Source: an uncultured Maribacter sp. (GTDB lineage: Bacteria > Bacteroidota > Bacteroidia > Flavobacteriales > Flavobacteriaceae). Taken from it: DNA of 39,827 nt. A program made the position numbers and the translations under genes. The DNA is taken from assembly GCA_937125035.1 (NCBI GenBank), contig CAKZLG010000090.1, positions 1 to 39,827 on the forward strand, read 5' to 3'. This document shows positions 24,827 to 32,067 of the stretch, piece by piece. Under the pieces are notes generated by a model. It saw only the letters and a list, made by a program, of their open reading frames with translations. It had not been told where the DNA came from and searched no databases. Position 1 is the stretch's first letter. Every line of letters starts with the position of its first letter.

Positions 24827-26281
24827 ATGTTAAAACAGCACTTACAATTTAAGCTTTCACAAAAACTGTCTCCCCAGCAGATCCAGTTGATGAAGCTGAT
24901 CCAATTGCCCACACAGGCCTTTGAACAGCGTTTAAAACAGGAACTGGAGGAAAACCCTGCATTGGAGAGTGGTAAGGAAGAAGTGGATTCCCTTGATGAC
25001 TTCAACGAGGAGTACAATGATGAGAATGACCATGAGAGCATTGCTGCAGAAGACATCAATATAGATGATTACCTTAGTGATGATGAAATTCCGGAGTACC
25101 GCACCCAAGCCAACAACTACAGTGCGGATGACGATGAGAAGAGCGTACCCTATGCTGCCGGTATTTCGTTCAACCAATATCTGCTGAACCAGCTCAATAC
25201 CTTTTATTTGAGCGATGAGGAATGGAACATTGCGGAATTCTTGGTGGGCAGTATAGATGAGAGCGGTTATATAAGACGGCCCATAACCGATATTATGGAT
25301 GACCTGGCCTTTACGCAAAATATCTATACCGATGAGAAGGCCATACGTAGGCTTTTGGACATTGTGCAGGAACTGGACCCCCCCGGAGTGGGCGCCACCA
25401 GTCTTGAGGAATGCCTCATCTTACAATTGCACCGGAAAGAACACAGCCCCACTACCCAACTGGCCATTGAAATATTGAAAAAATCATTTGATCAGTTCAC
25501 CAAAAAACATTACAAAAAGCTGATCCAGAAACATGACATTACAGAAGAACAACTTCGTGGGGCCATTGGCGAAATAGAACGGCTGAACCCCAAACCGGGC
25601 GGATCGTACTCCGGTAACACCAGAATGATAGAGCATGTAGTGCCAGATTTCTCCATTCGTATCATTGATGGTGAGCTGGACCTTACCCTAAATGGGCGCA
25701 ATGCCCCGGAACTCCATGTTTCCAGGGAATACAGTAACATGCTCAAGGGCTACAAGGCCTCTAAGGACAAATCAAAATCACAGAAGGAAACCGTCCTGTT
25801 CATCAAACAAAAACTAGATGCGGCCAAATGGTTCATTGATGCCATACGGCAGAGACAACAGACCCTATTCGTTACCATGAACGCCATCATGCACTATCAG
25901 AAAGAATATTTCCTTACAGGTGATGAGCGCAATTTAAAACCCATGATCCTTAAGGATATTGCGGATGAGATCGATATGGACGTAAGCACGGTATCCCGCG
26001 TGGCCAATAGCAAATATGTGGACACCCCCTATGGCACCAAACTGATCAAGGAATACTTTTCAGAATCCATGAAGAACGATCAAGGGGAAGACGTATCCAC
26101 CAAGGAGATCAAAAAGATTCTGGAAACCGTCATTGGTGAAGAAAGTAAGAAAAAACCCTTAACGGATGATCGACTTGCCCGTATTCTAAAGGAGAAAGGC
26201 TACCCAATAGCCCGCCGTACCGTGGCTAAGTATAGGGAGCAATTGGATATACCGGTGGCGCGGTTAAGAAAACAGATTTGA
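24827..26281 (+). CDS. rpoN: RNA polymerase sigma-54 factor
   Basis: 484 aa alternative sigma factor that needs AAA+ activators. Region I: LSPQQIQLMKLIQLPTQAFE and LKQELEENPALE. Region II (about 50-110) is strongly acidic. The core-binding domain contains LDPPGVGATSLEECLILQL, followed by the HTH block LKDIADEIDMDVSTVSRVA and the RpoN box ARRTVAKYRE at residues 462-471. The C-terminus is complete. The next gene starts on the last base of the stop (TGATG), implying coupling. No enhancer-binding activator is encoded nearby. Confidence 0.97.
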   Translation: MLKQHLQFKLSQKLSPQQIQLMKLIQLPTQAFEQRLKQELEENPALESGKEEVDSLDDFNEEYNDENDHESIAAEDINIDDYLSDDEIPEYRTQANNYSADDDEKSVPYAAGISFNQYLLNQLNTFYLSDEEWNIAEFLVGSIDESGYIRRPITDIMDDLAFTQNIYTDEKAIRRLLDIVQELDPPGVGATSLEECLILQLHRKEHSPTTQLAIEILKKSFDQFTKKHYKKLIQKHDITEEQLRGAIGEIERLNPKPGGSYSGNTRMIEHVVPDFSIRIIDGELDLTLNGRNAPELHVSREYSNMLKGYKASKDKSKSQKETVLFIKQKLDAAKWFIDAIRQRQQTLFVTMNAIMHYQKEYFLTGDERNLKPMILKDIADEIDMDVSTVSRVANSKYVDTPYGTKLIKEYFSESMKNDQGEDVSTKEIKKILETVIGEESKKKPLTDDRLARILKEKGYPIARRTVAKYREQLDIPVARLRKQI

Positions 26282-26886
26282 TGAAAGCTTTTTATAAGGC
26301 GCTCTCCTTTATCTTCCACCCTCTTTTTGTTCCCATGGCAGGAACGATTTCCTATTTTGCAGTGACCCCCAGGTACAGCCCATTGGAAGCGGAAGGTGGC
26401 AACGTCCTTCCCATTTTCATCCTAACGGTCATCATACCCATTCTCAGCTATCTCATTTTGCGAAATCTTGGGGTGGTGACCTCTATATTCATGCCCACTA
26501 TGGCGGAGCGCCGTTACCCGCTTATCATCCATATCTGCCTGCTTGCCGTAATTTTGTACAAAGTGATACCCCAGAATTACATTATTGAGATCTATTTCTA
26601 CTTTGTAGGGCTTTTGGCTGCTTCTCTGGCCTGTTTGCTCCTCTTACTGTTCCGTTTTAAGGTAAGCCTTCATATGGCCGGTATAGGGGCTCTATTCATG
26701 TACATCATCAACCTGAGCATACACTTTGAAAAGAATGTGATCATAGCCATTAGCATTTTTGCACTGAGCATTGGCATGGTGGCCAGTTCTAGGCTATTCT
26801 TGGGCGCGCACACCCGCACAGAACTCTTCATAGGGTTGGCCATAGGCCTACTGTCCCAGCTGTTGACCGTTAAATTTTGGTTATAA
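26281..26886 (+). CDS. Integral membrane protein resembling a degenerate PAP2 phosphatase
   Basis: 201 aa with about six TM helices (for example LPIFILTVIIPILSYLIL, YFVGLLAASLACLLLLL, LFIGLAIGLLSQLLTV). The C-terminal SSRLFLGAHTRTELFIGLAIG looks like the third PAP2 motif (SRxxxxxHxxxD) with Glu in place of Asp, and AERRYPL and SLHMAG lie where motifs 1 and 2 should be, but they do not match the catalytic consensus. It could be a divergent lipid phosphatase-like protein with altered or lost activity. The start is the ATG at 26281, overlapping the rpoN stop by one base; a TTG at 26278 is a less likely alternative. Its 3' end overlaps the convergent porT by 6 nt. Confidence 0.78.
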   Translation: MKAFYKALSFIFHPLFVPMAGTISYFAVTPRYSPLEAEGGNVLPIFILTVIIPILSYLILRNLGVVTSIFMPTMAERRYPLIIHICLLAVILYKVIPQNYIIEIYFYFVGLLAASLACLLLLLFRFKVSLHMAGIGALFMYIINLSIHFEKNVIIAISIFALSIGMVASSRLFLGAHTRTELFIGLAIGLLSQLLTVKFWL

Positions 26887-27561
26887 GATATAGAAAATAA
26901 GACCTACCTGCAATGGCCTGAACCCCAAAGGATCGTTATTAAGCTGCACCTCCGTACCAAAAAGATCATTCAATCCATAGTAGATATGTATGTTGAAGGT
27001 ATTATAGCCCACGTTGAGGGTAAGCCCATATTGTAGATCCACAACATCTGTATTGAAGAAACTTTGTTTGACCCCAGTAGCTACGAATTTTGATCTGGCC
27101 CCTAAAACATACGCCAATTTTACCCCAGTATAGATTCGCCAGAACCGATATTCTGACAGGGTACTATTGCGCCATCTGAACTCTATGGGCATTTCCAAGA
27201 GATGCGTTTCTATCTTGCTCCGCTTTATATCCAAGTTACCATTATCCACAGCATAGGTCAAATCTGTTCCGGTTTCACGCACGAGCAGATTGGAATAGTA
27301 GGTATTAAGACCAAGACCCAAGCCTATGCCCAAGGCTTTGGTCGCTTTTTGATTTAAGGGTATATCTTTAATGATACCGGCATGGAGACCATAGGATAAG
27401 TTTCGTTGTGCTACGTTTTCTGGTTGGTTTCTAATGAAATTGTAGGTAAGACCAATGTAAAACTGATCTTCCAAATAGGCAGGACCCTCAGTTTGCCCAA
27501 CGGTTTGGGCATACCCACTAGCTCCTATTGCCACCACCAAAAGGTAAACGAACCATCTCAT
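26881..27561 (-). CDS. porT: PorT-family outer membrane beta-barrel protein of the type IX secretion system
   Basis: About 226 aa. The ATG at 27561 gives a signal peptide (RWFVYLLVVAIGASGYAQ, cleavage after AQ); an extension to 27615 would precede it with a non-signal segment. The mature part is an eight-strand barrel type (FYIGLTYNFIRNQPEN, GLHAGIIKDIPLNQK, IGLGLGLNTYYSN, FRPLQVGLIFYIL ending in Leu). The blocks LEMPIEFRWRNST and YRFWRIYTGVKLAYVLGAR fit the PorT/SprT proteins needed for type IX secretion and gliding. The position beside rpoN and an exbD pair also fits what I know of flavobacterial porT loci. Convergent and overlapping with the PAP2-like gene; separated from exbD by a terminator that carries part of its promoter. 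Confidence 0.8.
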   Translation of the reverse strand: MRWFVYLLVVAIGASGYAQTVGQTEGPAYLEDQFYIGLTYNFIRNQPENVAQRNLSYGLHAGIIKDIPLNQKATKALGIGLGLGLNTYYSNLLVRETGTDLTYAVDNGNLDIKRSKIETHLLEMPIEFRWRNSTLSEYRFWRIYTGVKLAYVLGARSKFVATGVKQSFFNTDVVDLQYGLTLNVGYNTFNIHIYYGLNDLFGTEVQLNNDPLGFRPLQVGLIFYIL

Positions 27562-27566
27562 GGGCA

Positions 27567-27574
27567 CAAAGGTA
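27567..27574 (-). promoter_or_regulatory. porT -7 box, directly before the start codon
   Basis: Minus-strand TACCTTTG (TAnnTTTG) ends 5 nt before the ATG at 27561. A TTG 18 nt upstream, within the terminator hairpin, can be the -33 element. Transcription would start at or next to the ATG. Confidence 0.55.
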
Positions 27575-27583
27575 TATAAATAA

Positions 27584-27611
27584 AAAACGCCCCAATGATA
27601 AGGGGCGTTTT
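27584..27611 (-). terminator. Terminator of the exbB-exbD operon
   Basis: AAAACGCCCC (27584-27593) and GGGGCGTTTT (27602-27611) pair perfectly around an 8-nt loop. On the minus strand the stem is followed by TTTTTTATTTA. It lies 22 nt past the end of the second exbD gene. Confidence 0.92.
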
Positions 27612-27633
27612 GCAAGTTTGAAAATTTATCGTA

Positions 27634-28116
27634 CTATTCTAAGTTCCGGAAAGCATCTCCCTCATAGGTGGTATAGTTCACCTTGAGCGCGTTTACTTTA
27701 CGAAGCTCTTGTTTAATATCGGATATGAGCCCCATATTGGCATTCTTATCCACTTTCAAGGCTGTGGTAAGTACATTCTGAAGTTCCTGTGCCTTTTTGG
27801 CCCGCTCCATTAATATATAGTCCCCTACCTCAGAAGGATTGGCGAACTTATCATTCAATTGAATCTTTGGCTCTGTACCGAAAACTTTCTCGTATTCCCT
27901 AGTGGGTTTACCCACGTAAATGTAGATGACCCTATCCTTTTTTTCCAGTTTTTTTACCTCACTGGCATTTGGCAAGACATTCTCCACCTTTAGTGAACTA
28001 TCTTTCATCACCGTTACGGTCATAAAGAAGAACAAAAGCATAAATACAATGTCTGGCAGGGAGGCTGTGCTCACCGCAGGTACGTCACCGTCTTTTTTCT
28101 TTGCAAATTTTGACAT
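27634..28116 (-). CDS. exbD: ExbD/TolR-family biopolymer transport protein (second copy)
   Basis: 160 aa. A short cytoplasmic N-terminus (SKFAKKKDGDVPAVSTAS) leads to the single TM helix LPDIVFMLLFFFMTVTVM with the proton-carrying Asp D22, followed by a periplasmic domain (VENVLPNASEVKKLEKKDRVI, NANMGLISDIKQELRKVNALK). ExbD works with an ExbB pentamer to convert proton motive force into movement of TonB or a related arm. Last gene of the four-gene operon; 20 nt after the first exbD. Its periplasmic domain is unlike that of the first copy, so the two are not recent duplicates and may form a heterodimer. Confidence 0.93.
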   Translation of the reverse strand: MSKFAKKKDGDVPAVSTASLPDIVFMLLFFFMTVTVMKDSSLKVENVLPNASEVKKLEKKDRVIYIYVGKPTREYEKVFGTEPKIQLNDKFANPSEVGDYILMERAKKAQELQNVLTTALKVDKNANMGLISDIKQELRKVNALKVNYTTYEGDAFRNLE

Positions 28117-28136
28117 GTTCTGTTATTTATGGTTTG

Positions 28137-28757
28137 TTAGTTGGTGGAAGTCTCTGCCTCAGATAGCTTTTGTGGAAAAAGGTCCTGTATGCGCTTTACT
28201 TTATCCTTAAGCTCATCCTTAACGGAAGAAGGTGTTTCTGGATTAAGATATTCCGCCTCCATGGCGGTGAAATCCTTACCGAACAAACGCTGCGCCTCCC
28301 TGTTTCTAAGGTCATTATAAGCACCCACCAACTCATTCTGTACGGTAATGTAAGTGCTGTATTTAGTTTCCCTGTCATTCTTCAAGGAAATAATAGCCTT
28401 GGAGGGGTTATCCGAAGACGACTCATCACGTGCGCCTTTGCAATAATTACAGTACTCAGGGCTACCCTGTGGTGCACCGCCATTATCCAAAAAGGCAATC
28501 GCTTTCTCTCTAAGATTCCTTAATTCTATCAACTCATCATCCGCCAGTAATTGGCCATTTTTATTGATGTTGACCTGGAAAATATTCTTCTGCTTGATCA
28601 CTACATCTTGATCGGGCGGTTCAATGGGGGGTAACATTCGATCCAATCCCGCATCTGTTTCTATAGTGGTGGTCACCAAGAAAAAGATAAGCAATAAGAA
28701 AGCTATGTCCGCCATGGAACCCGCGTTTACTTCTGGTGCTCCTGCTCTTCTAGCCAT
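28137..28757 (-). CDS. exbD: ExbD/TolR-family biopolymer transport protein with CxxC-containing insertion (first copy)
   Basis: 206 aa, longer than the usual 130-160. The TM helix MADIAFLLLIFFLVTTTI has the functional Asp D17 just after NAGSM. The periplasmic domain has LPPIEPPDQDVVIKQKNIF and VNINKNGQLLADDELIEL. Between the predicted strands lies an extra segment with EYCNYCKGARDESSSDN (C103, C106), a CxxC pair that could form a disulfide or bind metal. The C-terminus is a charged helix (VKDELKDKVKRIQDLFPQKL). 12 nt after the 143-aa membrane gene and 20 nt before the second exbD. Partner of the ExbB encoded upstream. Confidence 0.93.
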   Translation of the reverse strand: MARRAGAPEVNAGSMADIAFLLLIFFLVTTTIETDAGLDRMLPPIEPPDQDVVIKQKNIFQVNINKNGQLLADDELIELRNLREKAIAFLDNGGAPQGSPEYCNYCKGARDESSSDNPSKAIISLKNDRETKYSTYITVQNELVGAYNDLRNREAQRLFGKDFTAMEAEYLNPETPSSVKDELKDKVKRIQDLFPQKLSEAETSTN

Positions 28758-28769
28758 TTTGTGATTATT

Positions 28770-29201
28770 TTATTTACCGAATAATTTCTTAACTCCAGGA
28801 ACCACCATCAACAAAACGGCCGCTGCCGTTAGAATGAAGAAAACATTGAGTCCCATTCCTATGTTTTTGATCGTACCCTCGCTCGCCATTTCCTTGTAGC
28901 TTTCACCCACGTCCGTTCCGCTGGAAAGGACATAGGAAATACCAACCACCACGGCCAAGCCCACCAATACGAACAGTGTCTTTTTAAGCCCTTGTGGGTT
29001 GCTGAACAAGTTTTTTATGGTGAACAACAAGGCAGTAACCACGGCAATCCCCAAGAGAACGTACGTGATTACGAACATGAAGTTCATTGGGCCGCTTTGG
29101 GCCGCTTCTGCTGCAGGCATGTCGCTGTCCGGCAACAAGTACCACAATACGGCACTTATAAGACCAACAACGATCAATGCTATTTTTACAATTTTATGCA
29201 T
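28770..29201 (-). CDS. Hypothetical four-TM membrane protein inside the ExbB/ExbD operon
   Basis: 143 aa with no recognised family. Predicted TM helices: IVKIALIVVGLISAVLWYLL (5-24), FMFVITYVLLGIAVVTALLF (41-60), LKKTLFVLVGLAVVVGISYV (about 72-91) and GLNVFFILTAAAVLLMVVPG (about 117-136). The loop between helices 1 and 2 is Ala/acid-rich (DSDMPAAEAAQSG), that between 3 and 4 acidic (GTDVGESYKEMASEG). It lies 25 nt after exbB and 12 nt before exbD, so it is co-expressed with the motor proteins and may be an accessory stator or assembly subunit (inference). Confidence 0.85.
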   Translation of the reverse strand: MHKIVKIALIVVGLISAVLWYLLPDSDMPAAEAAQSGPMNFMFVITYVLLGIAVVTALLFTIKNLFSNPQGLKKTLFVLVGLAVVVGISYVLSSGTDVGESYKEMASEGTIKNIGMGLNVFFILTAAAVLLMVVPGVKKLFGK

Positions 29202-29226
29202 AACGTAATAAGGTTAAAGGTGCAAC

Positions 29227-29976
29227 TTATTTTTTGTGGTCTACCAACATATCGATCAACGTGATCGAAGAATCTTCCATATCATTCACTATACTATCTA
29301 TTTTGGCGATGATATAGTTATAGAAGATCTGTAGGATGATAGCCGTAATAAGACCAAAAACCGTTGTTAATAATGCTACCTGAATATCACCGGCGATCAA
29401 GGAGGCACTAAGGTTACCGACCGCGGAGATTTTCTGGAAGGCCGCAATCATACCGATTACCGTACCCATGAACCCTAGCATGGGCGCAATGGCTATAAAC
29501 AGGGACAACCAAGATACATTTTTCTCCAACTGGCCCATTTGAACGCCGCCGTAGGCCACAACTGCCTTTTCAGCGGACTCAATGCTTTCACCGGCCCTGT
29601 CCAAACCTTGGTAGTAAATAGAGGCCACTGGTCCTTTTGTGTTCCTGCATACTTCTTTGGCCGCTTCAACGCCACCAGAGGCCAATGCATCCTCAACCTG
29701 TTGCTTCAATTTGCCCGTATTGGTACTGGCCATGTTCAAATAGATAATTCTTTCAATGGCCACGGCCAATCCTAGTATCAAACATAAAAGTACAATGCCC
29801 ATAAAGCCAGCGCCACCTTGTATGAACTGCTCCTTTAACACTTGGGTAAATCCTTTATCCGCTTCAGCGGGCGCATCTTGAACCAACAAGGCCACCGCCG
29901 CCACTTTTGCACTTACCATATTTGTACCTGCTACAAATGCCCCAGCAACAGCTAGGCTTGGGAATAATTTTTTCAT
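29227..29976 (-). CDS. exbB: ExbB/TolQ/MotA-family proton channel protein
   Basis: 249 aa. An N-terminal hydrophobic segment that looks like a signal peptide (KLFPSLAVAGAFVAGTNMVSA) is followed by three TM helices: GFMGIVLLCLILGLAVAIER, WLSLFIAIAPMLGFMGTVIG and VALLTTVFGLITAIILQIFY. The family hallmark AIAPMLGFMGTVIGMIAAF and the cytoplasmic domain between TM1 and TM2 (KEVCRNTKGPVASIYYQGLDRAG) are present. It pairs with the downstream ExbDs to form the proton-driven motor for TonB. I chose the ATG at 29976; a TTG at 29985 is possible but falls in the -7 box. First gene of the operon, downstream of a tRNA gene on the same strand. Confidence 0.94.
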   Translation of the reverse strand: MKKLFPSLAVAGAFVAGTNMVSAKVAAVALLVQDAPAEADKGFTQVLKEQFIQGGAGFMGIVLLCLILGLAVAIERIIYLNMASTNTGKLKQQVEDALASGGVEAAKEVCRNTKGPVASIYYQGLDRAGESIESAEKAVVAYGGVQMGQLEKNVSWLSLFIAIAPMLGFMGTVIGMIAAFQKISAVGNLSASLIAGDIQVALLTTVFGLITAIILQIFYNYIIAKIDSIVNDMEDSSITLIDMLVDHKK

Positions 29977-29982
29977 TTTTTT

Positions 29983-29990
29983 CAAACTTA
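29983..29990 (-). promoter_or_regulatory. Candidate -7 box directly before exbB
   Basis: Minus-strand TAAGTTTG (TAnnTTTG) ends 6 nt before the ATG at 29976, so a transcript from it would be leaderless or nearly so. No -33 element is evident. Confidence 0.35.
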
Positions 29991-30054
29991 AATTAGTTAG
30001 TTAATAGGGTTAAAGATAAAAAAAAAACAATACAAAAAAAGTAAAACTTCTTAG

Positions 30055-30142
30055 CAGAGAGGAAGGGATTCGAACCCTCGATACCCTTTTGGGGTATACA
30101 CACTTTCCAGGCGTGCGCCTTCGACCACTCGGCCACCTCTCT
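30055..30142 (-). tRNA. tRNA-Ser (anticodon GGA)
   Basis: 88 nt. Acceptor arms AGAGAGG and CCTCTCT pair perfectly, with discriminator G and no encoded CCA. The D arm contains GCCGAGTGGTCGAAGGC, the anticodon stem is CACGC/GTGTG with loop CTGGAAA (anticodon GGA at 30108-30106), the T arm is GAGGG-TTCGAAT-CCCTT, and there is a long variable arm (TATACCCC...GGGTATC) as expected for a class II serine tRNA. It reads UCC/UCU codons. It lies between ansA and exbB on the same strand. Confidence 0.97.
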
Positions 30143-30205
30143 AGTTTGTCCTTTTTAGGGTTGGCCAAATAACGAAAAAAATATTAGTTAGGAAAATTAA
30201 AGCCG

Positions 30206-31243
30206 TTAATTTTGGCGCATTTCTCCACGTAGACTTGTCTCAAAAACCGTCCTAAAGTGCTTTTCGGATACTGCCGCCCCCAACATGTACATGGCCTTTG
30301 TGATAGCGGCCTCTGTGGTAATATCCTTTCCGCTAATAAGTTGCAGCTTTTTAAGGTGGGTACTGGTCTCGTATTGCCCCATGGCCACACTGCCCCCGGA
30401 ACATTGAGTGACATTTATTATATGTATGCCACCTGCTATGGCTTTTTGCAGCTCCTGTAGAAACCAATCTGCTGTTGGAGCGTTCCCAGAGCCATAGGTT
30501 TCCAACACCACGGCCTTAAGGCCTTCTATTCCCAACACCCCCTGCAACACCCGTTTATTGATACCGGGAAACAGTTTTAAGACCACCACGTTGGTATCCA
30601 TCTTCTTATGCACCACTAGTTTTTTCCCTTTTTTGGGTTGCCAAAAAAACTGGTCGAATGTTTTGAGATGAACCCCAGATTCAATCAAATGGGGATAATT
30701 CAAAGAAGCGAAAGCCTGAAAATGATCGGCATTGATCTTTGTGGTACGATTGCCCCTGTACAATTTATACTCAAAATAGAGGCCCACTTCCTGCACAACC
30801 GGTCGGTTATTTTTCCGGAGGGCGGCAATCTGTACGGATGTGATCAGATTTTCCTTGGCATCCGTTCTAAGATCACCAATGGGCAACTGCGATCCGGTCA
30901 AAATGACCGGCTTGGCCAGGTTCTCCAAAAGAAATCCAAGGGCCGAAGCCGTATAGCTCATGGTATCGCTCCCATGCAGTACAACGAAACCATCATAGGC
31001 GTCATAATGCGTTTCTATCATTTGAGCAATGTGAATATAATGACTGGGATCCATATTGGAGGAATCCAAGGGCTGGCTGAGGGAGAGCGCATCTATGGTA
31101 CACTCCAGCTGGTTGAGCTCGGGTATGTTGCCGAGCAGTTCCTTAAAGTCAACAGCTTTCAGGGCATTGGTTTCATAATCCTTTACCATGCCTATGGTAC
31201 CACCCGTATAGATCAATAATATTTGCGTCTCCTTTGTTCCCAA
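30206..31243 (-). CDS. ansA: Type I L-asparaginase
   Basis: Hydrolyses asparagine to aspartate and ammonia; probably cytoplasmic, as no signal peptide is present. 345 aa. The two catalytic threonine motifs are visible: IYTGGTIGM (T13/T16) and VVLHGSDTMSYTASAL (D93, T94), plus VILTGSQLPIGDLRTDAKEN. The C-terminal domain (VVLETYGSGNAP, IINVTQCSGGSVAMGQYE) is complete. The start must be TTG at 31243: the only in-frame ATG is too far inside the first motif, and a TAA stop lies at 31252-31250. The gene follows tatD by 19 nt and is probably expressed with it. Confidence 0.94.
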   Translation of the reverse strand: MGTKETQILLIYTGGTIGMVKDYETNALKAVDFKELLGNIPELNQLECTIDALSLSQPLDSSNMDPSHYIHIAQMIETHYDAYDGFVVLHGSDTMSYTASALGFLLENLAKPVILTGSQLPIGDLRTDAKENLITSVQIAALRKNNRPVVQEVGLYFEYKLYRGNRTTKINADHFQAFASLNYPHLIESGVHLKTFDQFFWQPKKGKKLVVHKKMDTNVVVLKLFPGINKRVLQGVLGIEGLKAVVLETYGSGNAPTADWFLQELQKAIAGGIHIINVTQCSGGSVAMGQYETSTHLKKLQLISGKDITTEAAITKAMYMLGAAVSEKHFRTVFETSLRGEMRQN

Positions 31244-31262
31244 CCCTTTTTATTTATGGTAC

Positions 31263-32030
31263 TTAAACCCCAAAAACCCTTATTGCATTGGCCGTGGTCA
31301 CGGCGCCCACCTCTTGTGGTGTGCTCTTATAGATCATGGCCAGTTTTTCCACCACATGGATAATGTATGCGCTTTCATTACGCTTGCCCCTGTAGGGCAC
31401 GGGCGCTAGGTAAGGGGCATCCGTTTCCAGCACAAGGTGTTCCATATCAATTTGATCCAGAAATTGGTCGATCTTACCATTTTTAAAGGTGACCACTCCC
31501 CCAATACCCAACTTCATACCAAGACCAATGGCCCTATGTGCTTGTGCCAAGGTTCCGGTAAAGCAATGAAAAATACCATATACCCCTTTCCCTTTAAATT
31601 CCTCCAGAATTTCAAAAATGGGATCAAAGGCATCCCTGCAATGAATGACGATGGGCAGTTTATGTTGGAGGGCCAACCGGATTTGATATCGGAAAGCGTC
31701 CTGTTGTTGTTCTTGATAAGTGGTATCCCAATAGAGGTCCATGCCAATTTCGCCTACGGCATAATAAGTATGTTTTGACAACTGTTCCTCCACATGCGCC
31801 AACTCTTCCCTATAATTCTCCTTTACGTGGGTGGGGTGCAGTCCGCTCATTAAAAAGACCCGGTCTGGGTAGGCCATCGCCAAATTCAACATGGCTTGGG
31901 TGTAGGTGGAATCTATGGCGGGAACAAAAAAACGATCTACCCCGGCACTTATGGCCCGTTGTATCATTTCGTCCTGTTCCCCATCAAAAGCCTCACTGTA
32001 CAAATGGGCATGTGTATCCGTAATCAACAT
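31263..32030 (-). CDS. tatD: TatD-family metal-dependent hydrolase (DNase)
   Basis: 255 aa TIM-barrel metalloenzyme. Metal ligands and family motifs are complete: H7 and H9 (TDTHAHLY), E94 (AVGEIGMDLYW), H130 (IVIHCRDAF), H155 (GIFHCFTG) and D204 (LETDAPYLAP). TatD proteins are 3'-5' exonucleases acting on single-stranded DNA/RNA, despite the name. The ATG at 32030 lies 4 nt behind a -7 box. First gene of a tatD-ansA pair, divergent from the retropepsin-like gene. Confidence 0.95.
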   Translation of the reverse strand: MLITDTHAHLYSEAFDGEQDEMIQRAISAGVDRFFVPAIDSTYTQAMLNLAMAYPDRVFLMSGLHPTHVKENYREELAHVEEQLSKHTYYAVGEIGMDLYWDTTYQEQQQDAFRYQIRLALQHKLPIVIHCRDAFDPIFEILEEFKGKGVYGIFHCFTGTLAQAHRAIGLGMKLGIGGVVTFKNGKIDQFLDQIDMEHLVLETDAPYLAPVPYRGKRNESAYIIHVVEKLAMIYKSTPQEVGAVTTANAIRVFGV

Positions 32031-32034
32031 ACCG

Positions 32035-32042
32035 CAAAAATA
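32035..32042 (-). promoter_or_regulatory. tatD -7 box, directly before the start codon
   Basis: Minus-strand TATTTTTG (TAnnTTTG) ends 4 nt before the ATG at 32030. The plus strand of the same 37-nt divergent gap holds a near-match, TATCTTTA (32047-32054), for the opposite gene. A tatD transcript from this box would be leaderless. Confidence 0.5.
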
Positions 32043-32067
32043 GGTTTATCTTTACAAAAAAAGAGGA

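Noticed and set aside
30020-30048. A-rich homopolymer runs near the exbB/tRNA-Ser spacer, considered as a terminator or repeat element
   Set aside because: On the minus strand the T-runs follow the tRNA and may aid termination, but no stem precedes them and no repeat unit is present.
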